Shown here piece after piece: positions 57,303-64,000 of a stretch of DNA of 64,000 bases. Origin of the DNA: Bradyrhizobium manausense (lineage in GTDB: Bacteria > Pseudomonadota > Alphaproteobacteria > Rhizobiales > Xanthobacteraceae); assembly GCF_018130615.1 (NCBI RefSeq), contig NZ_JAFCKB010000004.1:1-64000 (forward strand). The letters are read 5' to 3'. The position numbers were made by a program, and so were the translations under genes. The notes beneath the pieces were generated by a model. The model was not told where the DNA came from. It ran no database searches and saw nothing but the letters and a program-made list of their open reading frames with translations. Numbering within the stretch: position 1 is the first letter of the stretch; each line of letters begins with the position of its first letter.

Positions 57303-57462
57303 ACGGACCCGCGTCGCCACGAGTCAGGGCGCTTTCAAGCACAGGGGACGGCCCGATTGCAAGGACGGATTGCAGGGGTGAAGCGCGCTGGCCTCGCTTG
57401 TTCGTACTGCTGCTTCTGGGCCACTCTCCGTTCCCGATAATCAAGAACAACCGGGAGTGCCC

Positions 57463-58683
57463 ATGACTGCCGCAGCCGCCCAAGCCGCAACCGCGTCGAA
57501 AACCCCGCCCCTCCCCGAGGCCAAGCCGGAAACGCTGGGCTTGTCGCGCCCCCGCCTGCAGGCGATGTCGGATGCGTTCAAGCGCGAGATCGACAAGGGA
57601 ACCGTCCCCGGCGTCACCGTGCTGATCGCCCGGCGCGGCCAGGTCGGCTGGTTCGAGGCGCTCGGCAGGCAGAGCCCCGCGGGCGCGACGCCGATGGCAC
57701 TTGATTCGATCTTCCGGCTCTTCTCGATGACCAAGCCGATCGTCTCGGTCGGCACCATGGCGCTGGTCGAGGACGGCCACCTCCTTCTCGGCGATCCCGT
57801 CGCCAAGTTCATCCCCGAGTTCGCCGACCAGAAAGTCGGTCTCGTCAGTGGCGGCAAGCTCGAGCTGGTTCCCCCGAAGCGGCCGATGACGGTGCAGGAC
57901 CTGCTCCGCCACACGTCCGGTTTGACGTATGAGCACCAGGGCAGCGGCCCCGTGCACAAGATCTATCAGGACTCTCGCGTCCGCAGCCGCAAGATCACCA
58001 ACGCCGAGCACGCCGCGCTGGTCGCGAGCTTCCCTCTGGTCTGCCATCCCGGCGACGAATTCAACTACAGCCGCTCCACCGACATTCTCGGCCGCATCAT
58101 CGAGGTCATCAGCGGCACGTCGCTCGGCGAGTTCCTCGCCGAGCGCATCCTCGCGCCGCTGCAGATGACCGAGACCGGCTTCTCGACCTCCGAGGCCAAT
58201 GCCAGCAGGCTCGCCCAGCCGTTCGAAGTCGATCCCTGGACCGGCGACAAGGTCGCGCTGTTCAACATGCTCGAGCAGCCGGTGATGGAGTCCGGCGGCG
58301 GCGGTCTGGTCTCGACCACGATGGACTATGCCCGCTTCGCGCTGATGCTGCGCAACGGCGGCACGCTCGACGGCAACAGGATCATCGGCCGCAAGACACT
58401 GGAGCTGATGGCGTCCGATCACCTCGGGCCGCACGTTATGACCAACGGCACGCTGCTATCGCCCGGCCACGGCTTCGGTCTCGGCTTCGCCGTGCGCCGC
58501 GACGCCGGTATCGCGCCCTTCCCCGGCAGCGTCGGCACCTATTTCTGGAGCGGCATCGCCGGCACGTTCTTCTGGATCGATCCGAAGGAGGATCTGGTCG
58601 CGGTGTTCATGAGCCAGGGCCCGGGACAACGCGATTTTACGCGGACGCTGGTAAGGGATCTGGTCTACGCGGCGGTGGATTGA
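57463..58683 (+). CDS. Serine hydrolase of the beta-lactamase class C / EstB family
   Basis: The 406-residue protein has the SxxK motif at Ser88-Met-Thr-Lys91 (RLFSMTKPI), a Tyr motif NYSRST at 201-206 (Tyr202) and a late GHGFGLGF block, the layout of the penicillin-binding-like esterase family, which mostly hydrolyse esters rather than beta-lactams. No signal peptide is evident, so it is probably cytoplasmic. ATG 57463 follows GGGAG; a GTG at 57457 is in frame but sits in the ribosome site. Confidence 0.87.
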   Translation: MTAAAAQAATASKTPPLPEAKPETLGLSRPRLQAMSDAFKREIDKGTVPGVTVLIARRGQVGWFEALGRQSPAGATPMALDSIFRLFSMTKPIVSVGTMALVEDGHLLLGDPVAKFIPEFADQKVGLVSGGKLELVPPKRPMTVQDLLRHTSGLTYEHQGSGPVHKIYQDSRVRSRKITNAEHAALVASFPLVCHPGDEFNYSRSTDILGRIIEVISGTSLGEFLAERILAPLQMTETGFSTSEANASRLAQPFEVDPWTGDKVALFNMLEQPVMESGGGGLVSTTMDYARFALMLRNGGTLDGNRIIGRKTLELMASDHLGPHVMTNGTLLSPGHGFGLGFAVRRDAGIAPFPGSVGTYFWSGIAGTFFWIDPKEDLVAVFMSQGPGQRDFTRTLVRDLVYAAVD

Positions 58684-58690
58684 GGCGAAG

Positions 58691-58768
58691 GTCATTCCGG
58701 GGCGGTCCGTAGGACCGAACCCGGAATCTCGAGATCCCGGGTTCGCGCTAAGCGCGCCCCGGGATGAC
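58691..58768. repeat. Palindromic REP-like element
   Basis: GTCATTCCGGGGCG ... CGCCCCGGGATGAC encloses small hairpins GGTCC-GTA-GGACC and CGCG/CGCG around a central AACCCGG-ATCTCGAGAT-CCGGGTT palindrome. The nested-hairpin structure is that of REP-like elements frequent in Bradyrhizobium intergenic regions (recalled). It lies between convergent genes. Confidence 0.8.
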
Positions 58769-58779
58769 GCTCTATCGCC

Positions 58780-59547
58780 TCAACTAATCGTCGCGCCGCC
58801 GTCGATCACCATGGTCTGGCCGGTCATGAAGTCGCCGGCCTTCGAACCCAGGAACACGGCTGCGCCTGCGATCTCGTCGGGGATGCCGATGCGCAAGAGC
58901 GGCGAGCGCGCGGTCGAGGCTTTCAGGTTCTCCGGATTGTCCCACAGCGCTTTCGCAAAATCGGTCTTGATCAGGCCGGGCGCGATGCAGTTCACGCGGA
59001 TGTTGTGCTTGCCATATTCGCAGGCGAGGTTGCGCGCGAGCTGCATGTCGGCGGCTTTCGAAATTGCGTAAGCGCCGAGGATGGTCGACCCCTTCAGGCC
59101 ACCGATCGAGGAGACGATGATGACCGAGCCATCCTTTCGCTCGATCATCTGCGGCACCACCATCGAGATCAGCCAGTTGTTGGCGACGATATTGTTGTCC
59201 AGAATCTTCCTGAACTGATCGTCGGAGATGCCGGCGAGCGGACCGTAATACGGGTTCGACGCGGCGTTGCAGACCAGCACATCGATCTTGCCGAAGGCCC
59301 GGTTGCTCTCGTCGACGAGATCTTGCAGATTCTCCTTCGACGAGATGTTGGCCGCGATCGCGACCGCAGTGCTGTGCCCGAACTTGTCGTTGATGCCCTT
59401 CGCCACCTCTTCGCACACGTCGGCCTTGCGCGAGGAGATCACGACCTTGGCGCCGTGCTCGGCCATGCGCTCCGCGATCGCGAGCCCGATGCCGCGCGTC
59501 GAGCCGGTGATAACGGCAACTTTGCCCTTCATGTCGAACAAGGTCAT
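58780..59547 (-). CDS. Short-chain dehydrogenase/reductase (SDR)
   Basis: The 255-residue protein is a classical SDR: MTLFDMKGKVAVITGSTRGIG with TGSTRGIG at 14-21, CNAASNPY in place of NNAG, IIVSSIGGLKGSTILGAYAISKAA with catalytic Ser, Tyr and Lys, and IAPGLIKTDFAKA. The ending GDFMTGQTMVIDGGATIS is normal. NAD(P)H-dependent; substrate unknown. ATG 59547 has GGGAGAG upstream. It is flanked on both sides by copies of the same REP-like sequence. Confidence 0.88.
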   Translation of the reverse strand: MTLFDMKGKVAVITGSTRGIGLAIAERMAEHGAKVVISSRKADVCEEVAKGINDKFGHSTAVAIAANISSKENLQDLVDESNRAFGKIDVLVCNAASNPYYGPLAGISDDQFRKILDNNIVANNWLISMVVPQMIERKDGSVIIVSSIGGLKGSTILGAYAISKAADMQLARNLACEYGKHNIRVNCIAPGLIKTDFAKALWDNPENLKASTARSPLLRIGIPDEIAGAAVFLGSKAGDFMTGQTMVIDGGATIS

Positions 59548-59608
59548 GTTTCTCTCCCGATTGATCTTCGTATTCAATGTCGTTACGTGGCGATGCGAAG
59601 CATCGTCC

Positions 59609-59634
59609 GGTCCTACGGACCGTCCTGGAATGAC
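59609..59634. repeat. Half copy of the REP-like element in opposite orientation
   Basis: GGTCCTACGGACCGTCCTGG then AATGAC matches, in inverse orientation and with two mismatches, the left half of the element at 58691-58716. It lies between the histidine-phosphatase stop and the SDR start. Confidence 0.65.
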
Positions 59635-59641
59635 AGCTCGC

Positions 59642-60340
59642 TCAAGCGAGCTTCTTGACTTCCGGCCCCGCCGGCTGATGCATCGCCGCGTGCGCATCAT
59701 CGGCGATCCACGGCTGCTGATTGACCATCGGCAGGCGCCAGACCTTGCGCTCAGACGCTTCGAAATAATCGAGCCGCGTAACCGAGCAATTGTCGATGTC
59801 GAAGGACAGGCCCCGCTCCGGCTGGCCGTCGAGCGCGAGACCGAGCGCAGCCTTGATCGTGCCGCCATGCGCGACAGCGATCACGTCCTGCCCTGCGGCT
59901 TCGACATTGATCCGCTCGATGGTTCGGCGAGTGCGATTGTAGAGATCCATAAAACTTTCACCGCCGGGCGCTGGCACGTTGATGTCGGCGAACCAGCTTG
60001 AGCCCGGTGGGCGGCCGGCGAGGAACGCGGCGCGGCTCGTGCCTTGCCACTCGCCGAGATGCTGTTCGGCGAGATCCGCTTCCCATTTCATCGTAGCGGG
60101 TCTTGGAAATCCCGCCTCCCAGATCGCCTCGGCCGTCTGATGCGTGCGCATCAGATTGCTCGAATACCAGACCGCCTTGCGCGGCAGCACCTTGGCAACA
60201 GCGTTGAACACGTAGGTGTCGCTGGTGTCGCAGGCGAGATCGCTCTGCCCGTAGATATTGCCGCCGTCGTTGCGCACCGGCGCATGACGAACCCACCACC
60301 AGCGCGTCGTGGTCACATTCGGCTTGTCTGCGGTTGCCAT
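59642..60340 (-). CDS. Histidine phosphatase family protein
   Basis: The 232-residue protein has the phosphohistidine motif VRHAPVRNDGGNIYGQSDLACD (His19), MRTHQTAEAIWEA, a second histidine in VIAVAHGGTIKAALG, and WEADLAEQHLGEWQG. The usual RHG is RHA, as in alpha-ribazole/phosphoglycerate-mutase-like members with small-molecule substrates. ATG 60340 gives the basic start MATADKPNVTTTRWWW with GGAAGG upstream; the longer upstream frame is the shadow of the next SDR gene. Confidence 0.88.
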   Translation of the reverse strand: MATADKPNVTTTRWWWVRHAPVRNDGGNIYGQSDLACDTSDTYVFNAVAKVLPRKAVWYSSNLMRTHQTAEAIWEAGFPRPATMKWEADLAEQHLGEWQGTSRAAFLAGRPPGSSWFADINVPAPGGESFMDLYNRTRRTIERINVEAAGQDVIAVAHGGTIKAALGLALDGQPERGLSFDIDNCSVTRLDYFEASERKVWRLPMVNQQPWIADDAHAAMHQPAGPEVKKLA

Positions 60341-60473
60341 TGAAGCCCTTCCATCCCGTGTGATGTCGCTGTACGTGAGTAGCGAACGTGTCTCAAGACA
60401 CTTTGCCGTTTGAAATTCTGTTTGAAATTCCGTCGCGCGGCAAGCGCCGCGCGCGTACCAAAGGGAGAAACGC

Positions 60474-61259
60474 ATGGGCCGCCTGCAAGGCAAATCCGCC
60501 ATCATCACCGGCGCAGGCAGCGGCATCGGCCGCGCGGCTGCCTTGCTCTTCACCAGGGAAGGCGCCAAGCTGATCGCCGTCGATCGCACCGAAGCGGTGA
60601 AGGAGACCGTAGACGAGGTCAAGAAGGCCGGTGGTGTTGCGGAGGCGATGATCGCCGACGCGGGCTCCGAGACGGACGTTGCCGCCGTCATCGACAAGGC
60701 GGTGAAGACGCACGGCCGGCTCGATGTGATCTGGGCCAACGCCGGCGTCTCCGGCGGGCTCGTTCCGCTCGGCGAGCAGACTGTGGAACAATGGCAGGAA
60801 GTGCTGCGCGTCAATCTGATCGGACCGTTCCTCGCGGTGAAGCATGCGATGCCGCACATGGTGAAGCAGCAGTCCGGCGCGATCGTGCTGACCGCGTCCG
60901 TCGCTGGCCTCAAGGCCGGCGCGAGCGGACATCCCTATGCCGCGAGCAAGGCCGGCGTGATCTCCCTGGTGCAGACCACGGCCTACTCGCTCACCGGCAC
61001 CGGCGTGCGCATCAACGCGGTCTGCCCCGGCCTGATCGAGACCGGCATGACCAAGCCGATCTTCGACCGCGCCAAGGAGCGCGGCACCCAAGACAAGATC
61101 GGCCAGCTCAATCCGCTGAAGCGCCCCGGCCAGCCGCACGAGCTCGCCGCGATGGGTTTGTTCCTGGCAAGCGATGAGGCGTCGTATGTGAATGGGCAGG
61201 CGTTCCCGGTGGACGGCGGCCTCACGGCGTCGATGCCGTATACGGGAAAGCCGGTTTGA
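60474..61259 (+). CDS. Short-chain dehydrogenase/reductase (glucose 1-dehydrogenase-like)
   Basis: The 261-residue protein is a classical SDR: TGAGSGIGRAAALLF near residues 12-26, ANAGVSGG, Ser-Tyr-Lys set in LTASVAGLKAGASGHPYAASKAG, VCPGLIETGMTKPI and VNGQAFPVDGGL. Substrate unknown. An AAAGGGAG site precedes the ATG. Divergent from the histidine phosphatase (133 nt) and followed by a repeat-rich spacer. Confidence 0.88.
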   Translation: MGRLQGKSAIITGAGSGIGRAAALLFTREGAKLIAVDRTEAVKETVDEVKKAGGVAEAMIADAGSETDVAAVIDKAVKTHGRLDVIWANAGVSGGLVPLGEQTVEQWQEVLRVNLIGPFLAVKHAMPHMVKQQSGAIVLTASVAGLKAGASGHPYAASKAGVISLVQTTAYSLTGTGVRINAVCPGLIETGMTKPIFDRAKERGTQDKIGQLNPLKRPGQPHELAAMGLFLASDEASYVNGQAFPVDGGLTASMPYTGKPV

Positions 61260-61265
61260 CGCTTC

Positions 61266-61406
61266 TCTCGTGTCCCGGACGCGACGCAGCGCGTAGCGGT
61301 GCGGCGCGGAGCCGGGACCCAGGAGGCCGCACGGCATATTGATAGATGGGCCCCGGCTCTGCAGCGCACCGTCGAAGAGACGCTGCGCTGCGTCCGGGGC
61401 ACGAGA
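61266..61406. repeat. Inverted repeat TCTCGTGTCCCGGACGC...GCGTCCGGGGCACGAGA
   Basis: The ends TCTCGTGTCCCGGACGC and GCGTCCGGGGCACGAGA pair with two mismatches or fewer, and the inner part has GACGCAGCG / CGCTGCG. A dispersed intergenic repeat by form. Confidence 0.7.
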
Positions 61407-61495
61407 CCTTTGCTCAACGATAGACACACCTTCGCGTCCTCGCGGCTCATTTCGCCCGAGCGTTGCCTGGTCGCTTCGCCCCCAACTGAAAGAGG

Positions 61496-61611
61496 GCGCA
61501 GGGAAGGCCGGGTGCCCGGCCGGCACCCGCGGTCCACTGTGCTTGGGTTGCGCTACAAGAGGCTGCACAGCGGCATACAGGTGAAGCCGAAACATCCGGC
61601 CTTCCCTGCGC
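61496..61611. repeat. 116-nt element with 16-bp perfect terminal inverted repeats
   Basis: GCGCAGGGAAGGCCGG (61496-61511) and CCGGCCTTCCCTGCGC (61596-61611) are exact inverted copies around 84 nt. The size and the clean edges are MITE-like, although no target duplication was seen. Confidence 0.65.
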
Positions 61612-62111
61612 AGTGGGGTGACGGCTTATGTCGTGATCTCCCCGGGGAGCGATGCACTATTGCCCCCGTCGCCTTGCAGATGGCTGATACGAGGGCCCGG
61701 TTGGGCCATACGCATCACCACAAGACTTGACGCACAGACTCCGGGCGCCAGGACCACACGATTTTGCCGTACGCAGTCACACCGGTCGTGTGCGCGATGG
61801 TTTCGCTCACGGTCGCCCGCCCTGCAAAACCGTTCGCGCCGACGTGACCACGTCCACCGCCGCCCGGCCCGCGTCGTGACGATCGCGATACGCCCCTCTT
61901 CCATGGGCCGGGTTGCGCGACACATACGCCGTTTCCGAATTTCGGTAAAACGGAATATTTTTAGGTGTGCGGATTGACGAAGATGTTGGGTATTTTGCCC
62001 GTCAGGCAACACAAGCTCTCGTAGCAGGAGTTCATTTGCCCAACAGACCGTCACATTGGTATGGTTCATGCAAGCAACCTCAGCCTCTGCAATCTCCGAC
62101 AAGAAGTGACA

Positions 62112-63299
62112 ATGCCCAATCCGATCTTTCCGAGTTCCCGCGCCGATCGCATCCGCCATCTCCTCGCCGATCTCGTCGGCTTCGACACCATCAGCGATCG
62201 CACCAATCTGCCTCTGATCGCGCATATCGAGAGCTACCTCGCCTTCCTCGGCGTCAAGGGTGAGCGCGTCGTCGATGAGACCGGGCAGAAGGCCTCGCTC
62301 TGGGTCACGATCGGACCGGAAGATCGGCCGGGTCTCGTGCTGTCGGGCCATACCGATGTCGTGCCGGTCGCCGGTCAGGACTGGAGCCATGATCCGTTCA
62401 AGCTGGTCGAACGCGACGGCAAGCTCTACGGCCGCGGCACCACCGACATGAAGGGGTTCGTCGCGGTGTGCCTCGCCATGGTGCCGGAAATGCTCGAGGC
62501 GAAGCTGACGACGCCGATTCATCTGGCGATCTCCTATGACGAGGAGATCGGCTGCGTCGGCGTGCGGCCGATGCTCGCCGAGGTCGCGAAGAAAAAGGTC
62601 AGGCCGCTCGGCGCTTTCATCGGCGAGCCGACCGAGATGAAGGTCATCATCGGCCACAAGGGCAAGCACGGCGTGCGCGCGACGTTCCGCGGCCTCGCCC
62701 GTCACTCCTCGATCGCGCCCGATGGCGTCAACGCCATCGAATATGCCGCCGAGATGATCACCGAGATCCGCCGCCGCGCGGTGAAGCTCGCAGGCGAGGC
62801 CGAGCGCAACAGTCTCTACGACGTGCCGCACACGACGCTGCTGACCAGCATCGTGCATGGCGGCGCGGCGCTGAACATCGTGCCGGACACCTGCACCGTG
62901 GATTTCGAATGCCGCGGCATCGGCATCACCGAGTCCAAGGAGGTGACCGATGCGATCGTCGCCTGGGCCAAGGCCGAGCTCGAGCCGGCGATGAAAGCGA
63001 AGAGCCCCGAATGCGGCATCGATTTCGAGGAGATCCTCGATTATCCCGCCCTCGACACCGCGGCTGACGCGACGATCGTCACGCTGGCAAAGCAGCTCGC
63101 GGGGCGCAACGGCCACGCCAAGGTCGCCTTCGGCACCGAAGCGAGCCTGTTCGCCAGCATGGCCGATATCCCCGCGGTCGTGATCGGCCCTGGCTCGATC
63201 GCGCAGGCGCACACGCCGGATGAGTTCGTCGCGGTGGCGGAGTTGGAGAAATGCGCGGGGTTTGTGGCGAAACTGATCTCGCATTGCGCGAAAAATTGA
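62112..63299 (+). CDS. argE: Acetylornithine deacetylase (M20 peptidase family)
   Basis: The 395-residue protein has the M20 metal site: His80 (LSGHTDVVPV), Asp82, Asp112 (GRGTTDMKG), Glu144/145 (SYDEEIGC) and later ligands (GEPTEM, PEEFVAV-like TPDEFVAVAELEKC). It removes acetate from N-acetylornithine in arginine biosynthesis; the close M20 relatives DapE and carboxypeptidase G2 cannot be strictly excluded. ATG 62112 (MPNPIFPSSRADRI) is preferred to an upstream in-frame ATG at 62061 because AAGAAGTGA lies just before it. Confidence 0.85.
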   Translation: MPNPIFPSSRADRIRHLLADLVGFDTISDRTNLPLIAHIESYLAFLGVKGERVVDETGQKASLWVTIGPEDRPGLVLSGHTDVVPVAGQDWSHDPFKLVERDGKLYGRGTTDMKGFVAVCLAMVPEMLEAKLTTPIHLAISYDEEIGCVGVRPMLAEVAKKKVRPLGAFIGEPTEMKVIIGHKGKHGVRATFRGLARHSSIAPDGVNAIEYAAEMITEIRRRAVKLAGEAERNSLYDVPHTTLLTSIVHGGAALNIVPDTCTVDFECRGIGITESKEVTDAIVAWAKAELEPAMKAKSPECGIDFEEILDYPALDTAADATIVTLAKQLAGRNGHAKVAFGTEASLFASMADIPAVVIGPGSIAQAHTPDEFVAVAELEKCAGFVAKLISHCAKN

Positions 63300-63305
63300 A
63301 ATCGC

Positions 63306-63335
63306 AGGGCGGACTGCGCTGCGCCAATCCGCCCT
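63306..63335. terminator. Hairpin between convergent argE and exporter genes
   Basis: AGGGCGGA (63306-63313) and TCCGCCCT (63328-63335) form an 8-bp stem with a 14-nt loop, in the 67-nt gap between convergent stops. No strong U-run, so the terminator role is tentative. Confidence 0.45.
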
Positions 63336-63366
63336 ACAAATCCGAGCTGCGGGAGCGCGCTGTGCC

Positions 63367-63993
63367 TTAGCGCTCCTGCAACGCCAGCCGGACGCCTACT
63401 GCGCAATAAATGGTGCCAACCACCTTGCCCTGCCATTTCACCACGGCCGGATGACGGCGCAGGAGATTGCCGAGACGGCCGGCGCCGACGGCGAAGACAA
63501 CGGTGCTGAGCAGGCCGAGCAGAACGAAGACGATGCCGAGGATGGCAAGCTGCACTGTGATCGAACCGTGCTCCGGCCTCACGAATTGCGGCAGGAAGGC
63601 GAGGAAGAACAGCGCGGTCTTCGGATTGAGCACTTCAGTCAGCACAGCCTGCCGGAAGGCGCGGCGCGCGCTGATGGCCGGCGCACCGCCGTTCAGCGCG
63701 ATCGGCGCCTTGTCGATCATGGCGCGAACGCCGAGATAGATCAGGAAGCCGGCGCCAACATATTTGACGATGCTGAACAGCAGCGCCGACGTCGCGATGA
63801 TCGCCGACAGGCCGACAATCGCCATGCTGGTGTGGATCACGTCACCTGCAGCGATGCCAGCGCCGGTGGCGATGCCGACCCTCGTTCCCGAGCTTGCCGC
63901 TCGCGCCATGGTGAGCAACGTTGCCGGGCCAGGAACGAAGACGAAGCCGAGAACGATCAGGACATAGGTGATAAGGGTAGCGTAACCGATCAT
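63367..63993 (-). CDS. LysE/RhtB-family amino-acid exporter
   Basis: The 208-residue protein has about six hydrophobic segments and the LysE signature MIGYATLITYVLIVLGFVFVPGPATLLTMARAASSGTRVGIATGAGIAAGD, plus LTEVLNPKTALFFLAFLPQFV. Family members export amino acids or related metabolites. It is complete, ending near the right edge of the window, with only 7 nt upstream visible, so its control region is unknown. Confidence 0.9.
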   Translation of the reverse strand: MIGYATLITYVLIVLGFVFVPGPATLLTMARAASSGTRVGIATGAGIAAGDVIHTSMAIVGLSAIIATSALLFSIVKYVGAGFLIYLGVRAMIDKAPIALNGGAPAISARRAFRQAVLTEVLNPKTALFFLAFLPQFVRPEHGSITVQLAILGIVFVLLGLLSTVVFAVGAGRLGNLLRRHPAVVKWQGKVVGTIYCAVGVRLALQER

Positions 63994-64000
63994 GCGCGCG

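Larger units (their letters stand above)
61260..62111. other. Repeat-rich spacer before argE
   Basis: 852 nt without a supported gene. It holds two inverted-repeat elements (61266-61406 and 61496-61611) and a tail to about 62060 whose translated scraps resemble the spurious short hypothetical proteins often called in Bradyrhizobium. No promoter for argE was identified with confidence. Confidence 0.55.

Noticed and set aside
59642-60340. Loss of RHG in the histidine phosphatase as a sign of inactivity
   Set aside because: The catalytic histidine is kept and the second His is present; the Gly-to-Ala change occurs in functional members.
61626-63284. A minus-strand open frame of 552 codons opposite argE
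   Set aside because: Antisense shadow; composition is His/Arg/Asp-rich and argE on the other strand carries all metal ligands.

Overview
The window is a stretch of chromosome from an alphaproteobacterium, most likely Bradyrhizobium or a close relative in the Nitrobacteraceae. The basis is the high GC content, near-identity to remembered Bradyrhizobium RpoA, RpoC and L10 proteins, an ATP12 chaperone gene, the gene order tRNA-Trp / secE-nusG-rplKA-rplJL-rpoBC / rpsLG-fusA-tuf / S10-spc-alpha, and several palindromic intergenic repeats of the kind scattered through rhizobial genomes. No plasmid, phage, transposase, rRNA or CRISPR signature was seen.

Layout. Positions 1-16.8 kb are mixed housekeeping and accessory genes: the 5' end of pccB, small hypotheticals, a secreted dienelactone-hydrolase-like enzyme, an orphan FliK/FlhB-like pair, ATP12, a tightly packed higB-higA-rluA unit behind rarA and a DegP-type protease, an OprP-like porin, a divergent HxlR regulator/quinone-oxidoreductase pair, an SDR and a diheme cytochrome c. 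Positions 16.9-36.3 kb hold, all on the minus strand, the continuous str-S10-spc-alpha super-operon from rpsL to rplQ, with a strong intrinsic terminator after rplQ. Positions 36.9-42.3 kb carry a three-gene islet that separates rpsL from rpoC: an FAD monooxygenase-like gene, an ABC exporter with acidic tails, and an FAD-oxidase/SAM-methyltransferase fusion. Positions 42.5-57.3 kb hold rpoC, rpoB, rplL, rplJ, a 2-hydroxyacid dehydrogenase, rplA, rplK, nusG, secE, a small secreted unknown and tRNA-Trp, also on the minus strand. Positions 57.4-64 kb carry a serine hydrolase, two SDRs, a histidine phosphatase, a repeat-filled spacer, argE and a LysE-type exporter.

How it fits together. The core is the transcription/translation supply line: RNA polymerase alpha, beta and beta', EF-Tu, EF-G, NusG, SecE/SecY and about 30 ribosomal proteins. 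Three sigma70-like promoters with 17-nt spacing are proposed ahead of rpsL, secE and rplJ, and intrinsic terminators follow rpoC and rplQ. The familiar order is interrupted in three places: between tRNA-Trp and secE, between rplA and rplJ, and between rpoC and rpsL. These insertions, a histone-H1-like lysine/alanine tail on adenylate kinase, and small hairpin repeats inside the ribosomal operons are the most unusual points. All similarity statements rest on reading and memory; no search was run.
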